DNA from: Trebonia sp963734665 | GTDB taxonomy: Bacteria; Actinomycetota; Actinomycetes; Streptosporangiales; Streptosporangiaceae | Length of the DNA stretch: 64,000 nt | Reading direction: 5' to 3' | NCBI GenBank assembly: GCA_963734665.1 | Contig: CAVTIR010000016.1 | Coordinates: forward strand, 186,001 to 250,000 | Part shown: positions 49,322-58,736 of the stretch, in pieces | Layout of the letters: each line of letters opens with the position of its first letter | Position numbering within the stretch: position 1 is the first letter of the stretch | Made by a program: the position numbers and the translations under genes | The notes under the pieces: generated by a model | What the model was told of the DNA's origin: nothing | Database searches by the model: none | The model's input: the letters and a program-made list of their open reading frames with translations, nothing else

Positions 49322-50611
49322 ATGGAACCTGCCGCGCCGCTGTCCGCTTCGCCGGTATCCAAGCTCGAGCGCGAGTCACTGGAAACGCGGAAGAGCCGCC
49401 TGGCCGCCGCCCGTCGGCGGGCGACAGCGCTCCTGGCAGCGGTCACTGCCCTGTTCGTGGCGGTGACCGCTTTCGGCGCCCACGGAACGCTGCTTAGCTA
49501 CGTGCAGGCGGGCGCCGAGGCGGCCATGGTCGGCGGCATCGCGGACTGGTTCGCGGTCACGGCCCTGTTCCGCCATCCCCTGGGCCTGCCGATACCGCAC
49601 ACAGCGGTCATCGTCGAGCGCAAGGACCAGTTCGCCGCGACTCTCGGCCAGTTCGTCCAGGAGAACTTCCTGAACGCCGACGTCCTCGCCGAGCGCATCC
49701 ACTCGGCCGGGCTGGCTTCCCGGCTGGCCGCCTGGCTGGCCGATGAAGACAACGCCGCGCGTTTCGCGGGAAATGCCGCGGACGTGGTTGTCACCCTGGC
49801 CGGGACCCTGCGCGACGAGGATGTGCAGAGCGCGCTTACCGCTGAGGTGACCCGGGCGGCAGCGGCCATCGAGGTAGCACCGCTCGCCGGGCGTGCCGTC
49901 GGGGTCATGATCGCCGGAGGGCATCACGAGGTGATGTTCAACACCATCGTGACCGCCGCCGACCGCTACCTCGCCGACCACTACGACGACCTCCGCGAGC
50001 GGTTCGAGGCCGAGGCGCCCCGCTGGCTGCCCGACGTGGTCTACGGCCGGGCCTATGACCGGCTGCATGCCCGGCTGCGCGAGCGGCTGGCGGCGATGGC
50101 CGACGACCCGGACGACGAGGCAAGGAAGCAGTTCGAGGAGTGGATGGCGGGACTTCCCGAGCGCCTCAAGACCTCACCAGAACTGCGCGAGCGCGCGGAG
50201 AGCATCAAGCGTGACATCCTGGAAAGCGCCGGCCTCCGGGACTGGACCTCGTGGCTGTGGAAGAACGCCAAGGAGACGCTGCGCGCGCAGGCGGCCGACC
50301 CGGATTCGGAGCTACACCGCCGGCTGGCCCACGCGCTGTCGGCAGCCGGCCGGCGCCTTGGCTCGGACCAGGCTCTTCAGGACAGCCTCTCGCGGGTGCT
50401 TGAATCCGCGGCGCGAAGGCTCGCCGACCAGTTCCACGACGAGCTCGCCGGCCTGGTCACCGGGACCATCCAGCGGTGGGACGCCTCGGAGACCTCGACC
50501 CAGCTGGAGCTGCTGCTAGGGCGCGACCTGCAGTTCATCCGCATCAACGGCACGGTCGTAGGGGCCGGAGTGGGCATAGCCCTGCACGCCATCGCCCTCG
50601 CGCTTGTCTAA
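49322..50611 (+). CDS. DUF445 family membrane-associated protein
   Basis: A 429-residue protein of the DUF445 (YjiN-like) family. An N-terminal membrane segment (ATALLAAVTALFVAVTAFG) leads to GAEAAMVGGIADWFAVTALFRHPLGLPIPHTAVI, the family hallmark, followed by a long helical region and a C-terminal helix RINGTVVGAGVGIALHAIALAL. Function is unknown. ATG 49322 is the most likely start. It may be co-transcribed with the DUF2000 gene. The following lipoprotein gene converges on it. Confidence 0.93.
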   Translation: MEPAAPLSASPVSKLERESLETRKSRLAAARRRATALLAAVTALFVAVTAFGAHGTLLSYVQAGAEAAMVGGIADWFAVTALFRHPLGLPIPHTAVIVERKDQFAATLGQFVQENFLNADVLAERIHSAGLASRLAAWLADEDNAARFAGNAADVVVTLAGTLRDEDVQSALTAEVTRAAAAIEVAPLAGRAVGVMIAGGHHEVMFNTIVTAADRYLADHYDDLRERFEAEAPRWLPDVVYGRAYDRLHARLRERLAAMADDPDDEARKQFEEWMAGLPERLKTSPELRERAESIKRDILESAGLRDWTSWLWKNAKETLRAQAADPDSELHRRLAHALSAAGRRLGSDQALQDSLSRVLESAARRLADQFHDELAGLVTGTIQRWDASETSTQLELLLGRDLQFIRINGTVVGAGVGIALHAIALALV

Positions 50612-50620
50612 GCGGGCCGG

Positions 50621-51232
50621 TCAGCCGCCGGCGGTCACCGGCCCGATGTAGGTACCTGGGTGAGTCGCGCTGTCCTGCAGAAGCACCTCCTGGCTCCAGG
50701 TCAGCTGGGCCTGGGTGAAGGTGTTCGGCGGCGTCAGGACGATCTTTTCCACGGTGATCTCGGTGCCGTCGCCTGAAGCGTAAGGCAGGTACGTGAGGTC
50801 GAAGTGCGCGGTTCCGCCGGGCTGTAGCGTCACTTGCGCGTAGGTCGCGGATGAGCGCACCAGTGGCCAGGAGTAGTTCTGCTGGCCATTCGCCGAACCG
50901 ACCAGGTTGACGCCGGGAAAGCCCTGCATCGTGCAGGCGGACGAGCCCTTGTTGGTCAGGTCCACGACCTGTGTCGACTGCGCGGCCGAGCCCGTCTTAG
51001 CGCCAAGGGCGAAGCTCAGCACGCTGACCGTGCAGCTAGCGGTGCTCGCCGCGGGCTGTGCCGAGGCCGAGGCCGCGGTCGACGCGCTAGCGGTAGCCGC
51101 ACTCGTGGCAGTCGCGCCCGTAGTGGCCGAACTGCTGGTGGAACTGCTCGAACTGCTCGATGAGCAGCCGGCGGCCAGGAGACTGGCCCCGACAACGCAG
51201 ATCGATGCCGTCAAAGACATGCGGAACCGCAC
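50621..51232 (-). CDS. DUF4232 lipoprotein
   Basis: A 203-residue secreted lipoprotein. The signal sequence ends LLAAGC, a consensus lipobox, followed by a Ser run and a Thr/Ala-rich linker. The C-terminal 140 residues fit DUF4232: CTVSVLSFALG, STQVVDLTNKGSSACTMQGFPGV, PGGTAHFDLTYLPY. The GTG start has GGAGG six bases upstream. The role is unknown; it would be tethered to the outer face of the membrane. Like the lipoprotein at 8124, it carries a poly-Ser linker. Confidence 0.9.
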   Translation of the reverse strand: MRFRMSLTASICVVGASLLAAGCSSSSSSSSTSSSATTGATATSAATASASTAASASAQPAASTASCTVSVLSFALGAKTGSAAQSTQVVDLTNKGSSACTMQGFPGVNLVGSANGQQNYSWPLVRSSATYAQVTLQPGGTAHFDLTYLPYASGDGTEITVEKIVLTPPNTFTQAQLTWSQEVLLQDSATHPGTYIGPVTAGG

Positions 51233-51408
51233 GAAGTGCCTCCGTAGATCGTAAGTCGTGGGGGGGAACTGCCCGCGAAGGCGCGATCGTCCGGTTCGCG
51301 CTTCAAAGACCTTAGAAATCGCCCTCGATATCGATGGTATCGACGCAAGCGAACATCATCGATTTAGTTTGATCAATATCTAGAACGACTGACCGGGCTA
51401 CAGTCCGT

Positions 51409-51491
51409 GATCTTGGAAACTCCGCATTGCACGGAACTTCCGCACTTCTCACGAATGCTTTGTTACCATCCTGTGCAAAATTTCCAAGATC
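51409..51491. repeat. GATCTTGGAAA inverted repeat in an AT-rich gap
   Basis: GATCTTGGAAA (51409-51419) pairs with TTTCCAAGATC (51481-51491) around a 61-base loop. The gap 51233-51581 is lower in GC than its neighbours and holds no gene. The same word occurs at 12107-12117, and a shortened pair at 27354-27404. Confidence 0.5.
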
Positions 51492-51581
51492 TTCTGCTGG
51501 CCTGCGCAGATGCCGGGCAGGCACGGTGACTGCGCGACCCTGTCCGCGGCACTGAATAACCCTCCTCGACTCGCCAAGAGC

Positions 51582-52310
51582 CTATTCCGGATAAGGATTA
51601 GGAGATCTGGCCTGCCGGAGAACGTCGCGGACCGCAGCGGCCACGGCGTCGGGGGTCTCGTAGACCGGAGTGTGCCCGGCGTCGACGAGCCGGAACTCCG
51701 CGTTCGGCAAGGCTTCGGCGAGTTCGCGGCCTTGCTGTGGCGGGCGTGCGCGGTCATGGCGGCCGTGCACCACGATGGCAGGCTGCCCGATGCCGGCAAG
51801 CTGGCTTGTCAGGTCAAGGCTCCGCTGGCTGGCCAGGACTTCGTAGACCGCCTGCTGGCTGAGGGCTGCAGCCCACGTAAGGAACTCGGCCCGTACCCCG
51901 TCGCTGAGCGGGACGTGGAATGAGCGGTCAATCACGGCCGCGCGGAGTTCTTCCCCCCAGTCGGCCTGGATACGCTGCAGGATGGCGCCGACGTCGCCAT
52001 GGCCGTGCATGTGCGCCCCGGTATCGACGAGTATCAGGCCCAGGACCAGCGCTGGTCTGCGGGCTGCCAGCTGCAGGGCGATGGCCCCGCCGGTGGAGTG
52101 CCCGCACACCAGCACGGGTCCGTCCCAGGTCTCCTCGATATGCCGGGCCACGCGCTCGGCGACGGCAGGGATGTCCCAGGGCCCAGGCTGGGTTAGCCAC
52201 GAAACCGGATCGACGATTACCTCGCCCGCCAGCGACCGGGACAGCGGTCCGAACACTGCCGGCGAGCACATGGTCCCCGGCAGCGCTACCAGGACGGTTT
52301 CCGTGGTCAT
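51582..52310 (-). CDS. Alpha/beta hydrolase
   Basis: A 242-residue alpha/beta-hydrolase. The nucleophile elbow is GHSTGG (Ser about 71), the oxyanion region ALPGTMCSP is near the N-terminus, the acid lies in IVVHGRHDRARPP, and the catalytic His in LVDAGHTPVYE. The short cap suggests an esterase or lipase-like enzyme; the substrate is unknown. It is followed by nothing on its own strand before the AT-rich gap. Confidence 0.93.
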   Translation of the reverse strand: MTTETVLVALPGTMCSPAVFGPLSRSLAGEVIVDPVSWLTQPGPWDIPAVAERVARHIEETWDGPVLVCGHSTGGAIALQLAARRPALVLGLILVDTGAHMHGHGDVGAILQRIQADWGEELRAAVIDRSFHVPLSDGVRAEFLTWAAALSQQAVYEVLASQRSLDLTSQLAGIGQPAIVVHGRHDRARPPQQGRELAEALPNAEFRLVDAGHTPVYETPDAVAAAVRDVLRQARSPNPYPE

Positions 52311-52340
52311 GCGGAGACCCTAGCCAACGGGCTTGAGTTG

Positions 52341-53231
52341 CTAAGCGGGCAGGTGGTCAATGACTTCCGTCTTGATTCTGGAGAGCTTGTCGGCGCGCTC
52401 GGACTTGTCTGTGCCTAGGTTCCAGTCGGGCATGACGAACTCGTCAAAGCCAAGCTCGGCATACCGTCCGAACTGGTCGATCAGTTGCTGAGCCGAGCCG
52501 AAGAGGGCCGCACGGCCGGGAAGGGGCAAGCTCCCGTCGAGGTCGACGAGGGCGTTGACCGACGTCCACATCGTCGCAGGGTCACGGCCGGCCTTGTCGC
52601 ACGTCTCGATCAGCGCCGCCCGGTGAACGGCGGCCTGCTCGGGAGCGCCCCAGGTATTCCACTCGTTAGCGTAGCGGGCGGTGATACGGAGCATGCGCGG
52701 GCTGCGGGTGCCCACGAGGAGCGGCAGCGGCGACTGGACCGGCTTGGGATCGCAGGGGGCGTCGATGATGTCATAGCAGGCACCGTGGAACGTGGTGGAC
52801 TCCTCCGACAGCATCGAGCGGACGATCTGGATCGCCTCCTCGAACCGGCTCACTCGCTTCCCGGGCGGTTCGAGTTCGATGCCGTAGGCGTGATGTTCGT
52901 TGATCTGCCAGCCCGCGCCGAGCCCGAGGACCATCCGGCCACCGGAGAGCCGGTCGATCGTGGCGGCGCGCTTCGCGAGCAGCGCCGGGTGGTGGACCGA
53001 TGTAGGCGAGACCAGAGTGCCAATCCGGACCCTGTCGGTGACCGCGGCCATGGCGGGCAGGAGAGCCCAGCACTCGTACGCGTCACCGCGCGCGGGCGTC
53101 GTGTCGCCGGTGTTGGGCATGTAGTGGTCGGCCAGCCAGACGCCGTGCCAGCCGGCGTCCTCGGCCGCTCGCACCTCTTCCAGGAGGTCGGCGGGAGCAC
53201 GGTTGTTATTGGGCCAAAGCGAGAATTTCAC
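52341..53231 (-). CDS. LLM class F420-dependent oxidoreductase
   Basis: A 296-residue luciferase-like (TIM-barrel) enzyme. Landmarks are AAEDAGWHGVWLADHYMPN, RVRIGTLVSPTSVHHPALLAKRAATIDRLSGGRMVLGLGAGW, and LPLLVGTRSPRMLRITARYANEWN, which are typical of actinobacterial coenzyme F420-dependent members. The substrate is unknown. Its start overlaps the end of the upstream Pro/Gly-rich protein gene by 26 bases. Confidence 0.95.
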   Translation of the reverse strand: MKFSLWPNNNRAPADLLEEVRAAEDAGWHGVWLADHYMPNTGDTTPARGDAYECWALLPAMAAVTDRVRIGTLVSPTSVHHPALLAKRAATIDRLSGGRMVLGLGAGWQINEHHAYGIELEPPGKRVSRFEEAIQIVRSMLSEESTTFHGACYDIIDAPCDPKPVQSPLPLLVGTRSPRMLRITARYANEWNTWGAPEQAAVHRAALIETCDKAGRDPATMWTSVNALVDLDGSLPLPGRAALFGSAQQLIDQFGRYAELGFDEFVMPDWNLGTDKSERADKLSRIKTEVIDHLPA

Positions 53232-53886
53232 GGAACAACCCTAGAACCAGCTGTTCCCTAGATCCGCCGCCCAGCCCCATCGATCCTGCCGGCGTGGCAG
53301 ATCCCCTGGGTGGCCGCTGGTGGATCAGGATCGGCCGTCCCCCAGGCCACCCATCCCCCCGATCCTCCCTGGCCCTTGCCCTGGCCCTGGCCCTGGCCCT
53401 CGGGTTGCCGTAGCCGCCCTGCCGGGGTCCGTAGCCGCCGTGCCCGGATCCATGGCCATAGGCGTCTGCACGTCCGTAGTCTCGCGACGGGACCTGCGGG
53501 CCTGCCGGCCCCGAACTGCCTGCCTGTCCCAGGGGCTGTGATCCGGCAACCGGTTGCGGGCTTGTTGTGCCGGCTGTCACTGGCTGCTGAGCTTTCGGCT
53601 TGGGACTTGCCTGCGAGTGCGTGGGCGTGCGCGGCGACACGGAAGCGGGAGCCGCCAGGGTCTTCACGGGCGCGCTACCGACGCTTGACACGCGCGCGGT
53701 GTCGATCGGGCTGCCATGTCCCAGTGCGGCCACGTACACCCCGGCCGCCACGATGGCCGAGAGAGCGACAAGCGCGATCGTCGCGGTAATCAGACCCGTC
53801 CGGAAGCTAATCTCCTCAAGCCGGGCATTGGCGGCCGCGCGGAAGCCGGACCGGGCGCGCAGCCCCTGGTATCCGCCGACATTCAC
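53206..53886 (-). CDS. Pro/Gly-rich single-pass membrane protein
   Basis: A 226-residue protein with a cytoplasmic N-terminus, one membrane segment (LITATIALVALSAIVAAGVYVAA, about 32-54) and a long outside tail rich in Pro, Ser, Gly and Arg. The tail contains RARARARARAR encoded by a hexanucleotide repeat (53371-53402), so its C-terminus is probably fast-evolving. It is not a recognised family. The end of the gene overlaps the LLM start, which could reflect frame drift after repeat expansion. Confidence 0.65.
   Translation of the reverse strand: MNVGGYQGLRARSGFRAAANARLEEISFRTGLITATIALVALSAIVAAGVYVAALGHGSPIDTARVSSVGSAPVKTLAAPASVSPRTPTHSQASPKPKAQQPVTAGTTSPQPVAGSQPLGQAGSSGPAGPQVPSRDYGRADAYGHGSGHGGYGPRQGGYGNPRARARARARAREDRGDGWPGGRPILIHQRPPRGSATPAGSMGLGGGSREQLVLGLFREILALAQ
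53371..53402. repeat. GGCCCT hexanucleotide repeat
   Basis: GGCCCT-type units (one as GCCCTT variant) run five times in tandem inside the Pro/Gly-rich gene and encode alternating Arg-Ala. Confidence 0.85.
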
Positions 53887-54171
53887 AACACCGGACGATA
53901 CAGATAAAGATGGTCAACTGGGTAGTTACTGTACGCATTCGTGACCTTCGGTGCGGCCCGCTCTGAATCGGCCCGCTGAAACTAAAGCCGAGAAGGCAAT
54001 CTGCGCACACGTAAATGTGCCGCTTTGCAGCCCGTTGGTGAACTTTGCGCATAGTGCCCACAGCCGGGCGGGCAGCCTAGGCATCCCTCGCCAGCGCGCT
54101 TACCTGGGCGAGTCTGGACTTGACGAAGTAGCAACCGCTTATGTGGGCCGCCTCCGGCGAGTTGGGCCTAT

Positions 54172-54447
54172 CTACTGTGGGCCGTAGCCGGCGTTGGCCA
54201 GCATCCGGCGCAGGTCGGTCACCATCTGAACATCGATGTCCTTGCCGACCGGGGGTTCGAGAAATTCCAACTCGTCCCCCAGCTTGACCGCGAGCTTGCC
54301 GTCATGGCGCACGGTAACCGTGCCGACGGCTTCCAGCAGCGAGGTCACCGCGTGCCACTCGATGTTGTGACTTGCCGGGTGCTGGAAAATCTGCCGCAGC
54401 GTATCCCGATGGCGTCCGTCAAGATGTTCTGGTGTAGGCGAGGTCAT
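54172..54447 (-). CDS. Small conserved protein, possibly HicA-like
   Basis: A 91-residue protein: RHRDTLRQIFQHPASHNIEWHAVTSLLEAVG, then VTVRHDGKLAVKLGDELEFLE, then DIDVQMVTDLRRMLANAGY. The helix-strand-helix order and the NIEWHAVTSLLEAVG start recall small HicA-type (dsRBD-fold) proteins, yet the catalytic His position is not clear and no HicB partner lies nearby. It is best regarded as a conserved protein of unknown function. The 285-base gap on its downstream-strand side (53887-54171) shows no gene. Confidence 0.72.
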   Translation of the reverse strand: MTSPTPEHLDGRHRDTLRQIFQHPASHNIEWHAVTSLLEAVGTVTVRHDGKLAVKLGDELEFLEPPVGKDIDVQMVTDLRRMLANAGYGPQ

Positions 54448-54530
54448 AACCAGACCCTAACCCGCCCGACGTGCGAAGCTACCCTCTGTGTGGTGCTCAA
54501 GCTCCGGGTGCAGGGATGTTCCCGCGGCCG

Positions 54531-55796
54531 CTAGTGCCGGTGCAGCATGAGCATGGCGATGTCGTCTCGTGCTGGGGCGTTTCCCACGAGGGCGCGCATG
54601 ACCGCGGCGCATGCGGCTTCTGCCAGCGGCACGGGCCTGTCGCGGCGGCTGGGGTCGGTGGCGATCAGCTCTTCCAGGGTCGCGGCGACGCGACCGATTC
54701 CGAGGTCGATAGCCTGGTCGCGGCGTTCCACCAGTCCGTCGGTGAAACAGCACAGCAGCGCTCCCGGCGGGATGACGGCGGCTGCGGACCGGCGCTCGGG
54801 ATCGTCGGCGGTGCCTATCGGCGGGTCAGGGCGGACGGGAAGCATACCGGCCGCGGGTCCGCCTGGGGCCGCGAGCACCGGCGGGAGGTGCCCGGCCGAG
54901 GAGAACACGAACTCTCCTGTCGCCGGGGTGTAGAGGCCGTACAGCACGGTTGCCATCGCGTCCGGCTCGAAGTACTGGATCTTGCGGTCCAGCATGCGCA
55001 GCGCGGTTCCCGGGTCTGCGGTCTCCAATGCGTAGGCGCGCAGCGCGCTGCGCATCCGGCCCATGACGACCGCGGCCGGCAGCCCCGACCCCGCCACGTC
55101 CCCGACCACAACGCCGAGCTTCCCGTCAGGCAGAACGAACACGTCGTACCAGTCTCCGCCTACGTGGCCGGAACCGGTGACGTAGCGCGCGGCCAAGTCG
55201 GTGCCGGGCACATCGGGCAGTGTGGCCGGCAGCAGGCTGCGGTGCAGCGCCAACGCGGCCAGAGCGTCATCCTGCGCCATCATGGAATGCAGGGCGAGCG
55301 CGGCCCGGTCAGCTGCCAGCTGCAGTAGCTCCGCGTCCTGCTGCCCGAATGGCCTGCCGCTCAGCGAGCCGACATGCAGTACTCCGATGACCTTGCCGCC
55401 GGCGAGCAATGGCACGCCGAGCAGGGACCTGATGCCCCGGTCCACCAGCAGCGGGTTCCGTACCGTCGTGTGGTCCACCGTGCTCAGGATGACCGGCTCG
55501 CGTGACGCGGCTATCCGGCCGGCGAAGCCCTCTCCCAACGGGATCCGGACACCTTGCCGGACCTCCTCCTCGATGCCGCTCGCGGCTGTCGCGACAAGCT
55601 GGCTGGCGGACCGGTCGAGCAGCAGCACCGCCGCGGTGTCGGCATGGAGCACTTTCTTCACGCGATCAAGCAGGGTTTCAAGCAGGCTCTGCTCGTCGAG
55701 CCTGGACAGCGCCGCGTCTGCCAGCGCCTCAATGTCACGCAGTCGGCCAGCCATCGCCCCCTGGGCATCCGGCTTGGGCGCAGGAGGAGGCACCAC
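54531..55796 (-). CDS. GAF domain and SpoIIE-type PP2C phosphatase
   Basis: A 421-residue signalling protein. A GAF sensor domain (about 30-175: VLHADTAAVLLLDRSASQLVATAASG, RSLLGVPLLAGGKVIGVLHVG) is joined to a SpoIIE/RsbU phosphatase domain (about 195-420: GGDWYDVFVLPDGKLGVVVGDVAGSGLPAA with metal-binding Asp, FSSAGHLPPVL, CFTDGLVERRDQ, and RDDIAMLML at the end). Such proteins dephosphorylate anti-anti-sigma factors. No partner genes are next to it. The start is GTG 55796, with ATG 55754 as an alternative. Confidence 0.94.
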   Translation of the reverse strand: MVPPPAPKPDAQGAMAGRLRDIEALADAALSRLDEQSLLETLLDRVKKVLHADTAAVLLLDRSASQLVATAASGIEEEVRQGVRIPLGEGFAGRIAASREPVILSTVDHTTVRNPLLVDRGIRSLLGVPLLAGGKVIGVLHVGSLSGRPFGQQDAELLQLAADRAALALHSMMAQDDALAALALHRSLLPATLPDVPGTDLAARYVTGSGHVGGDWYDVFVLPDGKLGVVVGDVAGSGLPAAVVMGRMRSALRAYALETADPGTALRMLDRKIQYFEPDAMATVLYGLYTPATGEFVFSSAGHLPPVLAAPGGPAAGMLPVRPDPPIGTADDPERRSAAAVIPPGALLCCFTDGLVERRDQAIDLGIGRVAATLEELIATDPSRRDRPVPLAEAACAAVMRALVGNAPARDDIAMLMLHRH

Positions 55797-55988
55797 CCCG
55801 GCAGCGTACCGCAGAATCCGCCCTGGGGCCCCGGGCCGGGACCTCGCATGGGCCGGGCGGGATTCGCCGCCTGAAGTCGCCTCAATCGGTACTTAACCGA
55901 TGAATGGTGTAGTTGGCTGACATAGCGAGCAGTCGGTGCGTCGGCTTGGCAGGACGCTCCGCGGGGGAAGTCGGGGACTGAGGAAGAC

Positions 55989-57437
55989 ATGGCGGATTTT
56001 CGTGCTGCATATCCGGAATATGAAGAAACGTGGTCAATTGACGAGCTGCGCGCTACGGAATACTCCTACCTGGACGAATGCGGCCACGTTTACCTTGACT
56101 ACACAGGTGCCGGGCTCGCCGCTAGGTCCCAGCTGCAGGCACACGCGGCACGGATCGGCTCGGGTTGCTTCGGAAACCCGCATTCGGAGAATCCGACGTC
56201 AAGCGCGTCCACGCGGCTCGTCGACCAGGCTAGGGCGGCCGTTCTCCGGCACTTCAACACCACGCAGGACGACTACGCCGTCATCTTTACGCCGAACGCC
56301 ACAGGCGCCTGCCGCCTTGTCGGCGAGGCATACCCGTTCCGGCGCCACGGCCGCCTCGTGCTGACCGCCGACAACCATAACTCGGTCATCGGGCTCAGGG
56401 AGTTCGCCCGGGCAGGGGGCGCCCGGGTCGCCTATGTGCCGATGATCGCGCCTGAACTCCGGGTGAGTGAAACTGCCGTGCTTGCCGCGCTTTCCCAGGG
56501 ACACGGCAGCCGGCCCGGGCTATTCGCCTATCCGGCGCAGAGCAACTTCAGCGGCGTGCAGCACCCGCTCGACTGGGTGCGCCGCGCGCAGGAGGCAGGG
56601 TATGACGTCCTGCTTGACGCGGCGGCTTTCGTCCCGGCCAACCGGCTCGACCTGTCCACGGTGCGGCCGGAATTCGTCGCGGTGAGCTGGTACAAGGTGT
56701 TCGGATACCCGACAGGCGTGGGCGCCCTGCTTGTCCGGCGCGACGCGCTGCCCCGGTTGCGCCGCCGGTGGTTCTCCGGGGGGACCGTCTGGGGCGTGAG
56801 TGTGCAGGGGGGCTGGCACCGGATGCTCGGAGACGAGGGCGCGTTCGAGGACGGCACACTGAACTTCTTGTCCATCCCCGACGTGACCACAGGGCTCGGC
56901 TTGGTCGATGCCATCGGCACCGATCTCATCCACCGGCGGGTATCCATGCTCACCGGGTGGCTGCTCGAGAGCCTGGGCAGGCTCAAGCACAGCAACGGCT
57001 CGCCGCTTATCCGGCTATACGGCCCGGCCGACATGACTCGCCGGGGTGGCACTGTCTCGTTCAACTTCCTCGACCAAGCTGGGCGCGTCATAGACGAGCG
57101 CGCGGTCACGCGCGACGCGGCCGCGGCGGGCATCTCACTGCGCACCGGATGCTTCTGCAATCCGGGCGCGGCAGAGTGGGCGTTCGGGCTGAGCAAGAAG
57201 GACGTACGCGGCCCCTGGTGGCTCGCGCTCATGGGCGGCGGATTTCTCCGGGGGAGTATGGCCACGTTCGACGACTACCTGGACCGCGTTGGGCTGGAGT
57301 CCGGCGGTGCCGTCCGGGTATCGCTCGGCCTCGCGTCCAACCTTGCCGACGTGGAGGCGTTCCTCGACTTCGCCGAGCGCAGCTACCGTGACCGCGAGGC
57401 TGACCTGGCCGGCCTAGCGCCCCGTCTCCACTGCTGA
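55989..57437 (+). CDS. Class V aminotransferase, molybdenum-cofactor-sulfurase-like
   Basis: A 482-residue PLP enzyme. The N-terminus GHVYLDYTGAGLAARSQLQAH and NPHSENPTSSASTRLV resemble the sulfurase domain of MoCo sulfurases. The PLP Lys lies in VSWYKVFGYPTGVGALLV, and the catalytic Cys loop in RTGCFCNPGAAEW. It lacks a MOSC domain. It could be a cysteine desulfurase-like enzyme, but the acceptor is unknown. AT-rich sequence and a short hairpin AAGGTC/GACCTT (57455-57472) follow the stop. Confidence 0.93.
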   Translation: MADFRAAYPEYEETWSIDELRATEYSYLDECGHVYLDYTGAGLAARSQLQAHAARIGSGCFGNPHSENPTSSASTRLVDQARAAVLRHFNTTQDDYAVIFTPNATGACRLVGEAYPFRRHGRLVLTADNHNSVIGLREFARAGGARVAYVPMIAPELRVSETAVLAALSQGHGSRPGLFAYPAQSNFSGVQHPLDWVRRAQEAGYDVLLDAAAFVPANRLDLSTVRPEFVAVSWYKVFGYPTGVGALLVRRDALPRLRRRWFSGGTVWGVSVQGGWHRMLGDEGAFEDGTLNFLSIPDVTTGLGLVDAIGTDLIHRRVSMLTGWLLESLGRLKHSNGSPLIRLYGPADMTRRGGTVSFNFLDQAGRVIDERAVTRDAAAAGISLRTGCFCNPGAAEWAFGLSKKDVRGPWWLALMGGGFLRGSMATFDDYLDRVGLESGGAVRVSLGLASNLADVEAFLDFAERSYRDREADLAGLAPRLHC

Positions 57438-57873
57438 GGACTCCGTAGCCGAGGAAGGTCTATCCCGACCTTTGGGCTAAAAGCGCTGGGTTTTAGGGAA
57501 ATACTTGTTCGCTATGCCAGGCATTGCGTGGCCAATACCTCGCTGACCTGCGCAGATATCCAATTCAACGAAGGGCCTGCCGACCTGGGCGACAGTTCGT
57601 GCCCCACCTCGTCTCCGCTTGCCACCGCACCGCCGACGCTGTCATGGACCGGAGTTCAGGTGCCTGTGGAAATCGTTACCCGCCGCCCTCTTGCAAACCA
57701 TTGCAAAACTTCTAGCATACAGCTCAGCTCTCGGTATTTTCTTAGCCGAAGAGATTCGTTATTAGGGACAGCGAGTTGTAACTCCAGTGGCAGGTGATGC
57801 TGTGAACGCATCGAACAACGCTGATTCAGCCCTACTGCCGCTCGCGGGTGCCTATTCGCAATGACGCGATTGG
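57438..57873. other. AT-richer intergenic region with candidate promoter
   Basis: Besides the hairpin at 57455-57472, this gap has TTGCAA (57691-57696) and TAGCAT (57713-57718) 16 bases apart, a possible promoter for the acetate transporter gene. TTGCAAA is repeated at 57691 and 57701, one helical turn apart. No coding frame is convincing. Confidence 0.35.
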
Positions 57874-58575
57874 ATGGATGATGCCATGACCGCACCTACC
57901 GAACACACCCTGGGCGAAGGCACGGTGACCGAGCCTCCCTCGCTCGTCTGGGCCCCCGGGCCCGGTCGCGCTTACCCCGCCACGGCTGGTGGGGTGCCGC
58001 TATCGGCGTTCGCGTTCGCATTCGCCGTCGGCGTCCTCGGGCTGGTCGAGACCGGGATCCTGAGCAGCGCCGCGAGCGACTTCTTTCTCGCGACCTGCTT
58101 CGGTATCGGCGCCGGCGGCCTGCTCATCGGCGGGCTGTGGGAGTACCGGGGCGGCGAACTATTTGGCGGCACGTTCGGCGTGGGGTACGCCGGATTCCTG
58201 TTCTCCACCGCTCTGATTTACAAGGTATTCGCGGGCCCTATGATCGCTGCCGTGGGGGTCGCCAATTTCGATCACGCGTTCGCGGCGTGGCTGATCATGT
58301 GGGCTCTCTTCACGGCGTCGTTCGCGTTCGCCGCTACGTCCATCAGCTGGACCGCGGTAGCCCCCTTCAGCCTAGCCTTCATCGTCCTCGTGATCCTTGC
58401 CATCGCCAACCTCGGCGGCACGGCGAGCTGGACCACCGACGTCGCCAAGGTGGGCGGGTGGTTCGCTCTCCTCGACAGTTTCGCCGCGGGTTATCTCGGG
58501 GCGGCCCTCTTGATCAACATCAGCACCGGCAAGAGCCTGCTGCCGCTCTTGCCGACCAATCTCTGGAAGTCCTGA
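57874..58575 (+). CDS. GPR1/FUN34/YaaH (SatP) family acetate transporter
   Basis: A 233-residue protein with six membrane segments. The SatP pattern is seen as PLSAFAFAFAVGVLGLVETGIL, then GLLIGGLWEYRGGELFGGTFGVGYAGFLFS, which matches the family signature (weak NPAPLGL-like start). Members take up acetate or succinate. The N-terminus is longer than in the E. coli protein by a Pro/Thr-rich stretch. The start is ATG 57874 or ATG 57886. Confidence 0.93.
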   Translation: MDDAMTAPTEHTLGEGTVTEPPSLVWAPGPGRAYPATAGGVPLSAFAFAFAVGVLGLVETGILSSAASDFFLATCFGIGAGGLLIGGLWEYRGGELFGGTFGVGYAGFLFSTALIYKVFAGPMIAAVGVANFDHAFAAWLIMWALFTASFAFAATSISWTAVAPFSLAFIVLVILAIANLGGTASWTTDVAKVGGWFALLDSFAAGYLGAALLINISTGKSLLPLLPTNLWKS

Positions 58576-58736
58576 CCAGGACGGCATTGCCTGCGGTCAC
58601 GGGTCGGAGCGCGCGACTCGCGACCGCAGGATTCCCCTTCCTGGATTCCTCTCCGCGGGGTCTTGGGTGGACGACTACGGGAGCCGTGGTTCGTGCCACG
58701 ATGGTCGCTGCGGTGGCAGGCCTACGGATTTCTGGC

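Noticed and set aside
54172..54447. HicAB toxin-antitoxin system
   Set aside because: Only a distant HicA-like small protein is present; no HicB antitoxin gene adjoins it.
57438..57520. Possible riboswitch (small hairpins before a transporter gene)
   Set aside because: Only a six-base stem AAGGTC/GACCTT is clear, it lies next to the upstream gene end, and no conserved riboswitch core is seen.
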